Below are positions 55,341 to 64,000 of a DNA stretch of 64,000 nt, piece by piece. Origin of the DNA: an uncultured Bacteroidia bacterium (lineage in GTDB: Bacteria > Bacteroidota > Bacteroidia > Bacteroidales > F082). Where the stretch lies: positions 1-64,000 of the forward strand of contig CACYHX010000010.1 of assembly GCA_902774365.1 (NCBI GenBank), given 5' to 3'. How positions within the stretch are numbered: position 1 is the stretch's first letter; each line of letters begins with the position of its first letter. The notes under the pieces were generated by a model. The model was not told the origin of the DNA, ran no database searches, and saw only the letters and a program-made list of their open reading frames with translations. Both the position numbers and the translations under genes were made by a program.

Positions 55341-56471
55341 CTATCCTTCCAACTCTAACCTTATTATCTCCCAAAACATCCCCATCCCAACTTCCAAAAT
55401 GTCGTCGGGAAAATCAAACATCGGGTCGTGAAGTGCTGGCTGCTCTGTGCCCGAACCCAAACCGAAGAAACCGATAGGGCAGACGCTCCCAAACCTTCCA
55501 AAGTCTTCCGACCAACGGAAAGGCTCTTCAAGATGACCGAGATTTAATTCAAGGTTCTTGGCAGCTTGTTCAATGGTTTTCACGCAGTTGTCGTCGCTGT
55601 TGGTGGCGGCGAAGGCCTCATGCATCGAGAAGTTGAAGTCGAAGAGGTGGTCTTTGGCCTTGGCTCGGCAGAACTCGATGATTTCCGTTGACATCAGCTC
55701 CAGGTTGCGGTCGTTGAAGCTGCGCAGGGTGAGCCAAATCTCGGCATGGCCAGGGGCGACACCGAAAGTCTCCTCGCCCAGCGTGGCATGAGTGATGACG
55801 AAAGTGGTCAAGGGCTTCACGGCCTTCAGCTGCTCGCGTTTTTTCTCCAGATGGTGGATGAGCTGGGCCAGCAACTCCGAGGGACTATGCCCCGTCTCGG
55901 GTTGCGAGGCATGCGCTGTGCGACCGTCGAAGATGAGTTTCAGACCAAACGATGCCGCTGCGAAACAGCCTTCCTTCACCATGATTTTACCTTTCTCAAA
56001 ACCGGGTAGGTTGTGCAACCCATAGGCCACATCGGGTTTGATTTGCTCAAACTGAGGGTCGCTGAGGATGGCTTGTGCGCCTTGACCAGTCTCTTCGGCA
56101 GGCTGGAAGAGTAGCACCACTTCGCCTTGGTCGGGACGTTGCTCACCGAGCCATTGCGCCAAGCCACAGAGGATGGTGGCATGGCCGTCGTGGCCGCATT
56201 TGTGTGAAACGCCTTGGTTTTGTGAGCGGTAGGGAAGATCATTGGGCTCGGGGATATGCAAAGCGTCGATGTCGCCACGGATGAGGATACGCTTGCCAGG
56301 CTTTGCACCTTTATATATAGCGGCCAGTCCGAAGCCGCCGATTTTCTCTATGATTTGGTCGGGGTGGGTTTGTTTCACCCATTCATTCAAAATGCCGTTG
56401 GTCAGCGCTTCCTGGCCCGAGAGTTCGGGATGAGCGTGAAGGATATGGCGCAATTCGATGAGGTTTTGCAT
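55341..56471 (-). CDS. M20-family amidohydrolase
   Basis: 376 residues, peptidase M20/IAA-amino-acid hydrolase type. Metal-binding stretches: RGDIDALHIPE, HKCGHDGHATIL, PAEETGQGA and YGLHNLPG, with the dimerisation domain in between (FDGRTAHASQPETGHSP). Probably removes acyl groups from amino acids or peptides in the cytoplasm. The substrate is not clear: N-acetyl-diaminopimelate, hippurate and indoleacetyl-amino acids are all possible. Divergent from manA. Confidence 0.93.
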   Translation of the reverse strand: MQNLIELRHILHAHPELSGQEALTNGILNEWVKQTHPDQIIEKIGGFGLAAIYKGAKPGKRILIRGDIDALHIPEPNDLPYRSQNQGVSHKCGHDGHATILCGLAQWLGEQRPDQGEVVLLFQPAEETGQGAQAILSDPQFEQIKPDVAYGLHNLPGFEKGKIMVKEGCFAAASFGLKLIFDGRTAHASQPETGHSPSELLAQLIHHLEKKREQLKAVKPLTTFVITHATLGEETFGVAPGHAEIWLTLRSFNDRNLELMSTEIIEFCRAKAKDHLFDFNFSMHEAFAATNSDDNCVKTIEQAAKNLELNLGHLEEPFRWSEDFGRFGSVCPIGFFGLGSGTEQPALHDPMFDFPDDILEVGMGMFWEIIRLELEG

Positions 56472-56507
56472 GGCTTGAAATTTGCGACAAAACTACGGAA
56501 AAATGCG

Positions 56508-56535
56508 TTGTGTTTCGGATTTAGTCTTATCTTTG
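56508..56535 (+). promoter_or_regulatory. Putative promoter for manA
   Basis: TATCTTTG at 56528-56535, 20 bases before the start; TTG at 56508-56510 gives a 17-base spacer. Confidence 0.6.
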
Positions 56536-56555
56536 CCCCCAAATTTTCTGAATCG

Positions 56556-57551
56556 ATGCAAACCGTATTATATCCCCTGAAATTCAAACCCATCTTCAAA
56601 GACAAAATCTGGGGCGGCCGCAAAATCAAGGAGCAACTGGGCATGGACTATGGTCCGCTGCCTAACTGCGGCGAGGTGTGGCTGCTCTCAGGCATCTGGG
56701 ATGAGCAGAGCGAGGTCGCCAACGGCGACTTTGAAGGCGACGAGATCAACGATCTGGTGGAGACTTTCATGGGTGACTTGGTAGGGGAGACGGTCTTCGA
56801 CAAATACGGTGAGCAATTTCCTCTGCTATTGAAGATTATCGACGCCAACGACTGGCTCTCGGTGCAGGTGCATCCCGATGATGAGCTGGCCGAGAAGCGT
56901 GGCCTGGGCAACGGCAAGACAGAGATGTGGTATGTGATGCAGGCCGACAAAGACGCCGAACTCGTCATGGGCTTCAACCGCGAGATGACGCGAATGGACT
57001 ATGCCAACGTGTTGAAAGACAATACGCTGCAATCGGTGCTCAACCACGAGCAGGTGAAGAAAGACGATGTGTTTTTCATCCCTGCGGGTCGTGTCCATGC
57101 GCTCGGCCCTGGCATCATGGTGGCTGAGATCCAACAGACCAGCGACACCACCTACCGCATCTACGACTGGGACCGCATCGACGTGGCTGGCATGCGCCGC
57201 GAGCTGCATATCCCGCAGTCGGTGGAAGCCATCGACGGTAGGATGCCTGAAAGTTACAGGACCGAGGTCGAGGACGTGATGAACAGGACTGTCCCCGTCG
57301 TGGATTGCCAGTATTTTGTAACCAACCTCCTGCAGCTGCAAGGCGAGATGGTAAAAGACTATTCCAACCTCGACTCTTTCGTGATTTTGATGCCTCTGGA
57401 AGGAAATTTCACCTTGAATTGGGAAAATGGCGCGATATTTGTAAAACAAGGTGAGTGTGTCCTGATCCCGAATGTCATCAAAAAGGTGACCGTCAGGGCG
57501 GAAAAATACTGTAAACTACTTGAAGTGTATTGCCAACTTGAAGAGGAATGA
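56556..57551 (+). CDS. manA: Mannose-6-phosphate isomerase, class I
   Basis: 331 residues. Interconverts fructose-6- and mannose-6-phosphate, supplying GDP-sugars. The zinc motif region SVQVHPDDELAEKRGLGNGKTEMWYVM and FFIPAGRVHALGPGIMVAEIQQTSDTTYRIYDWDR are characteristic. The ATG at 56556 (MQTVLYPLKFKPIFKDKIWGG) is well placed after a promoter; the frame stays open 300 bases further upstream but this is over the neighbouring divergent gene. Confidence 0.95.
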   Translation: MQTVLYPLKFKPIFKDKIWGGRKIKEQLGMDYGPLPNCGEVWLLSGIWDEQSEVANGDFEGDEINDLVETFMGDLVGETVFDKYGEQFPLLLKIIDANDWLSVQVHPDDELAEKRGLGNGKTEMWYVMQADKDAELVMGFNREMTRMDYANVLKDNTLQSVLNHEQVKKDDVFFIPAGRVHALGPGIMVAEIQQTSDTTYRIYDWDRIDVAGMRRELHIPQSVEAIDGRMPESYRTEVEDVMNRTVPVVDCQYFVTNLLQLQGEMVKDYSNLDSFVILMPLEGNFTLNWENGAIFVKQGECVLIPNVIKKVTVRAEKYCKLLEVYCQLEEE

Positions 57552-57612
57552 TGAATTTTGAATCTTTGAATATTGAATTTTTGAATTTTTGAATATTAAA
57601 TCTTTAAATCCA

Positions 57613-58113
57613 ATGAAAAAACTTATGACACTTTTGCTGATGGCTTTGGTTTTCACGGGCCTTCATGCGCAATCGAAAACTGACCTGCCTAACGTCACTT
57701 TGAAAGACCTGAACGGCAAGGATGTGAACATCGCCAAGCTGAACAACAACGGCAACCCCATCGTCCTCACCTTCTGGGCCACGTGGTGCGGTCCCTGTAT
57801 CAAGGAGCATAACGCCTTGAACGAGGTCTATCAGGACTGGCAGGACGAGACCGGCGTGAAGATCTATGCCGTTTCTATCGACGACTCGCGTTCCACCGCC
57901 AAGGTGAAGCCCACCGTGGAAGGCAAGGGCTGGGATTTCGACATCCTGCTCGATGTGAATAGCGACCTCAAACGCGCCATGAATGTGAGCAACCCGCCGC
58001 ATACCTTCCTCTTCGACGGCAACGGCAAGCTCGTGTACCAACATACCGGCTATATCGAGGGCGGCGAAGAAGACCTCTACGATGAAATCCTGAAAGTCGC
58101 TAAGAAAAAGTAA
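57613..58113 (+). CDS. TlpA-like periplasmic thioredoxin
   Basis: 166 residues. Signal peptide MKKLMTLLLMALVFTGLHAQ, then a TlpA/ResA-type thioredoxin fold with the redox motif CGPC at 59-62 in FWATWCGPCIKEH and the cis-proline region near NPPHTFLF. Acts in the periplasm on protein disulphides, perhaps for cytochrome or envelope proteins. Redundancy with the CVNC protein at 60039 is possible. The ATG at 57613 is used. Confidence 0.92.
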   Translation: MKKLMTLLLMALVFTGLHAQSKTDLPNVTLKDLNGKDVNIAKLNNNGNPIVLTFWATWCGPCIKEHNALNEVYQDWQDETGVKIYAVSIDDSRSTAKVKPTVEGKGWDFDILLDVNSDLKRAMNVSNPPHTFLFDGNGKLVYQHTGYIEGGEEDLYDEILKVAKKK

Positions 58114-58135
58114 ATGCTAGAGGCTGCTCATTAGA

Positions 58136-58274
58136 CCGTCATTGCGGGCTTGACCCGCAATCTCCTAAGCAAAAGGGAAATCCCTTTAGCGCAGGAGATG
58201 GCGTTCCGCTTTCGCGGAATGACGGTCCCTCCGCCATGACGGTAAGAGGTTTTGGGAGCCTGTGTCCCGTGTCA
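58136..58274. repeat. Cloverleaf-like dispersed repeat, copy 3
   Basis: Outer stem CCGTCATT (58136-58143) with AATGACGG (58218-58225); arms ATTGCGGG/CCCGCAAT, ATCTCC/GGAGAT enclosing AAAGGGA/TCCCTTT, and TTCCGC/GCGGAA. Identity with copy 1 continues through CCCTCCGCCATGACGG and CCCGTGTCAA. Confidence 0.85.
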
Positions 58275-58287
58275 AAAACAATCATTT

Positions 58288-60027
58288 ATGCGAAAACATT
58301 TACTTATTTTACTCGCACTCGCTTTGACGACTGGTTTCAAGGCGAGCGCGCAGTCGTTTTTGGAAAACAGCCGCATCAACGGCGCTTTTCAAGTCGACGG
58401 ACAATACTATATGCTCGATGAAGGCATCGGCATCAACGACCTCAAAGGCAAGAAGTTCGGCATCAACGGCTTCGGCAAGATCAACTATACTAACGGCAAC
58501 TTCTCTGCGGGAATACGTTTCGAGGCTTTCCTGCCCGAGATGAACGGCTTCCGCAACGAACTGAATGGCGTGGGCGTGGCCAACTTCTATGCCACATACG
58601 ACAATGGCTTCATTAGCGCGACCGTGGGCGACATCTATGACCAATTCGGTTGCGGCTTCGTGTTTCGCACTTACGAGGAGTGGTCATTAGGCATGGACAA
58701 CTCGCTGCGCGGTGTGCGTGTCGTGGTGCGTCCCACCAAAGGCGTGACGTTGAAAGGCTTATATGGCCGTCAACGCTATTATTGGGCGCCTTATCTTGAA
58801 CGCAATTTCGCCACCGACGATTATCGTGGCATTGTGCGCGGTGTGGATGGCGAATGGGACCTCAACCAAAGCATCCCCTCATTGAATGATTCCAAGTTTA
58901 GGATGAGCATTGGCGGTAGCTTCGTCAGCAAGAAACAATACGACCAAAGCCTGTTCTACTATATCCCTGAAAACGTTGGTGCCGCCGCAGGTCGCATCAA
59001 TTTGGGCTATGGACGCGTTTCGTTCAGCGCAGAGTATGCCTACAAGATCAACGATCCCTCGGCCATCAACAACTTCATCTATAAGGAAGGCCAAGCCCTG
59101 ATGGCTTCGCTGAGCTATTCGCAGAAAGGCCTTGGCGCCGTGCTGCAGGTGAAACGTGTCGACAACATGAGCTTCAAGTCGATGTACACGGCGAAGCAGA
59201 ACGACCTCGACATCAACTTCATCCCGCCTATCAACTATACCCACACCCACAGCCTGCCTTCGATGTACACTTATTCGACCCAGCCCAACGGCGAGATGGC
59301 TGCACAGCTGCAAGTCAACTACACCATCCCGAAAGGTACGGCTCTCGGTGGCAAATACGGCACCAAGCTCGCTTTCAACATGAGTCAGGTGAACGATATT
59401 GTCCGCGACTCCGTCATGGACAATGGACAACTGGTGCTCAACAGGAGAGGCTCGCTGGGCTATGCCTCCAGGTTCTTCGCCGTCAGCGACCATCGCTTCT
59501 TCCGCGACATCAATTTTGAGATTGACAAGAAGATCAGCGCGAACTGGCACCTCACTGCGCAATACATCAACCTGTATTACGACATCGAGACCATCGAAGG
59601 CCATGCTGGCGCGCCTCCTGTCAAGGCAAACATCGGCTTCGTCGACGTGACCTATAAAATCAATAGGAAACAGAGCCTCCGCCTAGAGCTGCAAGGTCTG
59701 TGGGAGAACGACGTCCACAAGGGCTACGAGTACGACGAAAGCGAGAAGAAAGACTACCAGAAGCGTGGCCATTGGGCCGCTGCATTGCTCGAATACACGA
59801 TTAGCCCGCATTGGTCGTTCAGCATCGCTGACAAGTGGAACTACGGCAACCCCGTGCCTGAGTTCCGCGACCATTACTTCACCGGCAGCATCAGCTACAT
59901 CCACGAGGCCACGCGTATCATGTTGAGCGGTGGTCGCCAAAGCGAAGGCGTGGTGTGCGTGGGCGGCGTCTGCCGCACCGTCCCCGCCTCAAGCGGTGTG
60001 TCTTTAACGGTTTCTACTTCATTCTAA
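58288..60027 (+). CDS. DUF6029-like outer-membrane protein
   Basis: 579 residues. Signal peptide MRKHLLILLALALTTGFKASAQ and then alternating hydrophobic/polar strands throughout, closing with SSGVSLTVSTSF, a C-terminal aromatic residue that suits an outer-membrane beta-barrel. It resembles the DUF6029 family (SRINGAFQVDGQYYML) of Bacteroidetes, as recalled. It lies between the thioredoxin and the Omp28-like gene on one strand, a combination often seen together in this group. Function unknown. Confidence 0.83.
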   Translation: MRKHLLILLALALTTGFKASAQSFLENSRINGAFQVDGQYYMLDEGIGINDLKGKKFGINGFGKINYTNGNFSAGIRFEAFLPEMNGFRNELNGVGVANFYATYDNGFISATVGDIYDQFGCGFVFRTYEEWSLGMDNSLRGVRVVVRPTKGVTLKGLYGRQRYYWAPYLERNFATDDYRGIVRGVDGEWDLNQSIPSLNDSKFRMSIGGSFVSKKQYDQSLFYYIPENVGAAAGRINLGYGRVSFSAEYAYKINDPSAINNFIYKEGQALMASLSYSQKGLGAVLQVKRVDNMSFKSMYTAKQNDLDINFIPPINYTHTHSLPSMYTYSTQPNGEMAAQLQVNYTIPKGTALGGKYGTKLAFNMSQVNDIVRDSVMDNGQLVLNRRGSLGYASRFFAVSDHRFFRDINFEIDKKISANWHLTAQYINLYYDIETIEGHAGAPPVKANIGFVDVTYKINRKQSLRLELQGLWENDVHKGYEYDESEKKDYQKRGHWAAALLEYTISPHWSFSIADKWNYGNPVPEFRDHYFTGSISYIHEATRIMLSGGRQSEGVVCVGGVCRTVPASSGVSLTVSTSF

Positions 60028-60038
60028 ATTAGTGAAAT

Positions 60039-60845
60039 ATGAGAAAGTTATCATTCATATTAGTAACTGCAGCCCTGATGCTGTTTGCAAGCAGCTGCGA
60101 TAAGATTGACATCAACCATACCCATAAGCCTTTCAACCCTTCTGGGCATGGCAAGACCGTGTTGATTAAGGATTTCACGGGTGTGCGCTGCGTAAACTGC
60201 CCTGCCGCGGCTGAAACAGCCCATGAGCTGCAACATGAGTTGGGCGAGGATAATGTCTTCATCATGAGTGTCCATGCGGGTTATCTGGCACAGCCTGTCG
60301 GCTTGTTCCCTGATTTCACTACGCCCGAAGGCACCGAATGGTATAGGGACAATTCGTCGAATCCGCTTTTCTCGGTGGACCATGTGGCATTGACCGATGG
60401 CCACACCTTGTATGTGGAACAAATCGACACGCCTTTGAGTGACGCTCTTGCAGAAGAACAGACCTTTGAGATCTTCACTGCGGTCTCCTATGACGAAGAC
60501 ACCCGTCAATTGAGCATGGAGGCCGATGTGGTAGCTACTGCGGAAGTGGTCGGCGATTTCCATGTTACGGTATGCATATTGGAGGACAGCATCGTGGGTC
60601 GTCAGGTGGTTCCTGGCGGCGTCGACACGGCGTATGTGTTCCGCAACGTGTTCCGTGGCACGGTGAACGGATCCGATGGCGACACTTTCTTTAATGGTCC
60701 GGTGTATGTCAACGATGAGTATATCTACAAGTACAACATTGAACTCGATCCAGCCTACAACGCCAACCAGTGCTATTTCATGGCATACATCTACGACAAG
60801 ACGGACGGCAAGATTATGCAAACAACTATCCAGAAGATTAAATAA
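60039..60845 (+). CDS. Omp28-related lipoprotein with thioredoxin-like CxxC
   Basis: 268 residues. Lipobox in LMLFASSC, lipid cysteine C20. The first 120 residues have a thioredoxin-like pattern, LIKDFTGVRCVNCPAAAE, with CVNC at 51-54; the rest is beta-rich. This matches the Omp28-related outer-membrane protein type. Starts 11 bases after the barrel gene and so is probably in one operon with it. May act on exported proteins in the outer membrane. Confidence 0.87.
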   Translation: MRKLSFILVTAALMLFASSCDKIDINHTHKPFNPSGHGKTVLIKDFTGVRCVNCPAAAETAHELQHELGEDNVFIMSVHAGYLAQPVGLFPDFTTPEGTEWYRDNSSNPLFSVDHVALTDGHTLYVEQIDTPLSDALAEEQTFEIFTAVSYDEDTRQLSMEADVVATAEVVGDFHVTVCILEDSIVGRQVVPGGVDTAYVFRNVFRGTVNGSDGDTFFNGPVYVNDEYIYKYNIELDPAYNANQCYFMAYIYDKTDGKIMQTTIQKIK

Positions 60846-60863
60846 CCTGAAAACGAGGTTTTT

Positions 60864-62282
60864 ATGGTATTCAACTCCATAGAGTTCCTCGTCTTTCTAC
60901 CCATTGTGGTGCTGCTGTATTATCTGCTGCCCCACAAATGGCGGTGGCTAATGCTGTTGGCGGCGAGCTGCGTGTTCTACATGTGGTTTGTTCCCAAATA
61001 CATCCTCATCCTACTCGTCACCATCGTCGTCGACTACGCGGCGGGACTACTCATGGAACGTTATGCCGACCAGCCCCGAAAAAAGAAGGCCTTCTTCATT
61101 ATCAGCATCGTGAGTACGCTCACGGTGCTGGTCATTTTTAAATATCTGAACTTTCTTACCGAGAATTTGGATCAGCTGTGTGCATCTTTAGGGATGGAAA
61201 CCCACCTTATGACGCACATCATCCTGCCCATCGGCCTGTCGTTCCACACCTTCCAGAGCATGAGCTATGTCATTGAGGTGTATCGCGGCCACCAAAAGGC
61301 GGAGCGGCATTTCGGCTATTATGCACTCTATGTGATGTTTTTCCCACAACTCGTCACGGGCCCCATCGAAAGGCCGGGCAACCTGTTGCGGCAACTGCAT
61401 GAGGAGAAGCGGTTCGACTATGACAATATCTCCAAAGGCATGAGGCTCATCCTCTTCGGCTTCTTCATCAAGATGGTGGTAGCCGACCATCTGGGTGAGT
61501 ATGTCGACGAGGTGTATGGCCATCTCGATGAGTATAATTCATGGACGGTGTTGGGTTGTATGGTGTTCTACAGCTTCCAAATCTATTGTGACTTTTTCGG
61601 CTATAGCACCATCGCCTTGGGCAGCGCCAAACTCATGGGCTTCGACCTGATGGACAACTTCCGCTCGCCTTATCTATCCAAAAACATCGCTGAGTTTTGG
61701 CACCGTTGGCATATCTCGCTGTCCACTTGGTTCCGCGATTATGTCTACATCCCCTTGGGCGGCAGCCGCGTGAAGTTCGGGCGATGGGCTTTCAACATCC
61801 TTGTGGTCTTCGTGCTGAGCGGCATCTGGCATGGCGCGGCCTGGACCTTCCTGCTGTGGGGCTTTGCGCATGGATTGCTTCACATCGTCGAAAAGGCCTT
61901 GCGCAATCGGTTGCCATCGAAAGAGCCAAAATCAAAATGGTTGAAAATCAGCATCGATGCTTTGTGTGTCGTCAAGACCTTTGTGCTGGTCTCGCTGTTT
62001 TGGGTGATGTTTCGTGCCACCGACTTCGAGCATCTGAAGGCCATCTTTGAGACGGCTTTCACCAACTTCCATGGCGGCGAGCAGATGTCAGTCAAACCCG
62101 GCATGTGGATTTATCTCGGCCTCTTCATCCTCTCCGACATAGTGCTTCGTAATACCCGTTTTGACCTTTGGTGCGATGGCAAGCCTTTGGCTGTGAGATG
62201 GTTAATCTATGCGGTGTTGGTCTTTATGGTCATCGCCTGTTCGAGTGTCGCTAATTTCCCGTTCATCTATTTCCAGTTTTAG
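60864..62282 (+). CDS. MBOAT-family O-acyltransferase (AlgI/DltB-like)
   Basis: 472-residue inner-membrane protein with about ten helices. The active-site histidine is H323 in SGIWHGAAW; H283 in FWHRWHISLSTWFRDYVYIPLGG is the second conserved site. It moves acetyl or other acyl groups across the membrane to a sugar polymer or similar acceptor. Two bases separate it from the following SGNH-like gene, which would complete the transfer in the periplasm. Confidence 0.93.
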   Translation: MVFNSIEFLVFLPIVVLLYYLLPHKWRWLMLLAASCVFYMWFVPKYILILLVTIVVDYAAGLLMERYADQPRKKKAFFIISIVSTLTVLVIFKYLNFLTENLDQLCASLGMETHLMTHIILPIGLSFHTFQSMSYVIEVYRGHQKAERHFGYYALYVMFFPQLVTGPIERPGNLLRQLHEEKRFDYDNISKGMRLILFGFFIKMVVADHLGEYVDEVYGHLDEYNSWTVLGCMVFYSFQIYCDFFGYSTIALGSAKLMGFDLMDNFRSPYLSKNIAEFWHRWHISLSTWFRDYVYIPLGGSRVKFGRWAFNILVVFVLSGIWHGAAWTFLLWGFAHGLLHIVEKALRNRLPSKEPKSKWLKISIDALCVVKTFVLVSLFWVMFRATDFEHLKAIFETAFTNFHGGEQMSVKPGMWIYLGLFILSDIVLRNTRFDLWCDGKPLAVRWLIYAVLVFMVIACSSVANFPFIYFQF

Positions 62283-62284
62283 CC

Positions 62285-63772
62285 ATGAAAAAGTTGTTGA
62301 TACGCATAGGGATGGTTTTAGCGATGCTCGTCGTGCTCAACTGGGTATATGCCACCTGGTTCTTCGAAAAGGACCTGCGCAAGCACTCCGACATTGTGGA
62401 ACTCTCGTGGGATGTGATCGACGACAGCTGTCGCATCATCTATCTCGGTGAGTCGTCGAATAACCATTATGGCGATGAGGAAACCAACCATCGGAAAATC
62501 AGTGATTTCACGGCGGATTATTTCCCTACGGTCAAGATGGGTGATTTGACGAAGTCGGCGTCTCATGCACAGACCTATCTCTACATGCTGAAGCACATTC
62601 CTGCTTCTTCGTCGGTGGAGACGGTGGTGGTGACGATGAATATGCGTTCGTTTGGTCCTCTTTGGATCTATTCGAAGCTGGAGACGGCCTTGCGTAAGCA
62701 GTTGGTGCTGCTCGAAGACCATCCGCCTTTGGTGAACCGTTTCCTTTTGGCGTTTAAGGCCTATCCTATCAAGACCGCCGACGAATGGGACGAATTGGTG
62801 CTTGAACATTGGCGAAACGACACCTTCAACATCCCCAACCTCCCATGGTATAATGTTGCCGACTGGAACTACGCCAAGTACACCTATGGTTGGTACGATG
62901 CCAATGGTGAAAAGGATTGGGATGTCACTTCTTTGGCATGTCATTACATCAAGACCTACGCTTATGTAATTAAAGACGACAACCCCCGTGTCAAGGATTT
63001 TGACGCTATTGTGGAGTTATGCCGCCAAAGGGGCTGGAATCTTATATTCAACCTGATGGCGGAGAATGTCGACAAAGCCAATGAGTTGGTGGGCAATGAC
63101 TTGATGCTGCTCTTCCGACTCAACCGTGATTTCTTGCTGAAACGCTATGGGAACCTTGATGGCGTCACCGTGGTGAATAACTTTAGTCTCGTCCGCGACG
63201 TCAATTTCATCGACCAGGACTGGACCACTGAGCATTATTACGAAGAGGGCCGCCGTATCATCGCTGACCATTTGGCTTTGGCGTTGCGTGACTTCTATCC
63301 CGATGATTATCGTAATCCAGATTCCTTGAAAATGGACACAGGCCATTACCTATTAAGTGGGACGAAAACGCTGGATAGGCAAAACCCTTATAGTATGACT
63401 TTGGTGCTCACCGCCGATAGCATCCGCCCCGATTGGGACATGGTGAATGTGGCTTTCGAAATCAAGCAAGCGGATAGCCTCGACAAGACTATCTTTGCCG
63501 TGGAAAAACTTGATGTCCAAGGTGAAAAGTCCGTTGACTCGTATGTCGTGAACGAGCATGTGCAAAAAAATGGCACATGGGATTTTGCCACGTTCACTCT
63601 GCCGATAGATTCCACTTTCCGTACGGCACAGAAAACGAAGATGTATGTCCACAATTTCTCGGATAGCCCGGTGCAAATCAGGAATTTGGATGTGTCATTC
63701 CGTCCGGCTTACCTGAAGGCTAGGGTGAAGGCGCAAAGTTACAAGTCAGAGGACTTCCACAACGGTGAGTAG
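62285..63772 (+). CDS. SGNH/DltD-like partner of the MBOAT protein
   Basis: 495 residues. An N-terminal membrane anchor (LLIRIGMVLAMLVVLNWVYATW) is followed by a periplasmic domain with GESSN at 55-59 as the likely SGNH nucleophile (S57) and a later D-x-x-x-x-H set (DQDWTTEHYYEEGRR) as the other catalytic residues. The C-terminal 120 residues are beta-rich and carbohydrate-binding-like in look. It would work with the MBOAT protein to O-acylate an envelope polymer. It overlaps the convergent TrmO gene by 27 bases. Confidence 0.82.
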   Translation: MKKLLIRIGMVLAMLVVLNWVYATWFFEKDLRKHSDIVELSWDVIDDSCRIIYLGESSNNHYGDEETNHRKISDFTADYFPTVKMGDLTKSASHAQTYLYMLKHIPASSSVETVVVTMNMRSFGPLWIYSKLETALRKQLVLLEDHPPLVNRFLLAFKAYPIKTADEWDELVLEHWRNDTFNIPNLPWYNVADWNYAKYTYGWYDANGEKDWDVTSLACHYIKTYAYVIKDDNPRVKDFDAIVELCRQRGWNLIFNLMAENVDKANELVGNDLMLLFRLNRDFLLKRYGNLDGVTVVNNFSLVRDVNFIDQDWTTEHYYEEGRRIIADHLALALRDFYPDDYRNPDSLKMDTGHYLLSGTKTLDRQNPYSMTLVLTADSIRPDWDMVNVAFEIKQADSLDKTIFAVEKLDVQGEKSVDSYVVNEHVQKNGTWDFATFTLPIDSTFRTAQKTKMYVHNFSDSPVQIRNLDVSFRPAYLKARVKAQSYKSEDFHNGE

Positions 63773-64000
63773 CATTTTATCAACCTTGAATTTCACATCC
63801 AAGCCGGCAAATTCCATCCCATAAACCCGTTTGGGGTCGTCTTGGTATTGCGGTCTCGGGTCGTGGGCCAATACTGCGATAAGGCTTTCTCTTTGGCTTT
63901 CAGGAACTTTTTTCAACCATTCCTCGGGAAATTCCACTTCCAAAAGAAACTCTGCTGGCGTTGAGGCAAAGCCACTGACGGCCTCGGGGTGGCTGTCGGT
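63746..64000 (-). CDS. trmO: TrmO-like tRNA methyltransferase, C-terminal part
   Basis: The open frame runs from the window edge to TGA at 63746-63748, 84 residues visible (the 5' part is outside). The end has the TsaA/TrmO pattern: EFPEEWLKKVPESQRESLIAVL, then DPRPQYQDDPKRVYGMEFAG and DVKFKVDKMLLTVVEVL. TrmO adds a methyl group to the N6-threonylcarbamoyl-adenosine at position 37 of some tRNAs. Convergent with the SGNH-like gene and overlapping it. Confidence 0.85.
   Translation of the reverse strand, partial: TDSHPEAVSGFASTPAEFLLEVEFPEEWLKKVPESQRESLIAVLAHDPRPQYQDDPKRVYGMEFAGLDVKFKVDKMLLTVVEVL

Noticed and set aside
56256..56555. Longer start for mannose-6-phosphate isomerase
   Set aside because: The extra 100 codons overlie the divergent amidohydrolase gene and a promoter; the family N-terminus begins at 56556.

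Overview
The window looks like a chromosomal segment of a gut-type Bacteroidales bacterium. The signs are promoters of the Bacteroidetes form (TTTG, about 19 bases, TAnnTTTG), two proteins with type IX secretion C-terminal sorting domains, a MurF-alanine racemase fusion, an F-ATPase operon that begins with the beta and epsilon genes, a V-type ATPase operon with a DUF2764-like gene, SusD-era style lipoproteins with short lipoboxes, and many dispersed palindromic repeats. The genus cannot be named from sequence alone. Most housekeeping genes are GC-rich; one block (about 46.6-53.1 kb) is clearly AT-rich.

Layout. 1-8.2 kb: end of a small exported protein gene, then the F-type ATP synthase operon (atpD, atpC, a small membrane protein, atpB, atpE, atpF, atpH, atpA, atpG), with palindromic filler in most of its gaps. 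8.2-11.1 kb: a 42-bp tandem repeat, an unrecognised acidic-tailed protein and a type IX secreted protein. 11.1-22.2 kb: murF-alr, pssA, a HEPN/MNT toxin-antitoxin pair, lptB and kdsD (LPS), recQ, a DUF4296-like lipoprotein, and a TPR histidine kinase with its LuxR-type regulator. 22.3-29.7 kb: the V-type ATPase operon E, DUF2764, A, B, D (frameshifted in this sequence), I, K. The c-ring residues suggest that the F-type enzyme uses protons and the V-type enzyme sodium; an NhaC-type Na+/H+ antiporter lies at 35.2 kb. 29.7-41.2 kb: hslR-like gene, der, era, initiator tRNA, three related small lipoproteins, nhaC, a type IX secreted adhesin-like protein, a P-loop kinase/cytidylate deaminase fusion, a LOG-family protein and mtnN.

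41.2-55.3 kb is the striking region. One minus-strand operon of about 14 kb appears to run from a near-consensus promoter at 55.27-55.30 kb: half-size hsdS, hsdM, Fic protein, full-size hsdS, TIR protein, ThsB-like TIR protein, TIR-TIR-SLOG protein, a second ThsB-like TIR protein, an AlbA/Schlafen-type ATP-binding protein, hsdR and a YgjP-type metalloprotease. A type I restriction-modification system thus encloses what reads as a Thoeris-like TIR signalling defence module. Its putative effector couples SLOG to TIR, where classical ThsA couples SLOG to SIR2. The four TIR genes are AT-rich and tightly packed (2-13 bp gaps), which suggests a cassette gained as a unit.

55.3-64 kb: an M20 amidohydrolase, mannose-6-phosphate isomerase, a TlpA-like thioredoxin, a DUF6029-like outer-membrane protein, an Omp28-like lipoprotein, an MBOAT/SGNH acyltransfer pair and the C-terminal end of a TrmO-like tRNA methyltransferase. 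Three copies of a cloverleaf-like repeat of about 90-140 bp (2.0, 26.7 and 58.1 kb) are spread through the window; two of them sit inside the two ATPase operons.
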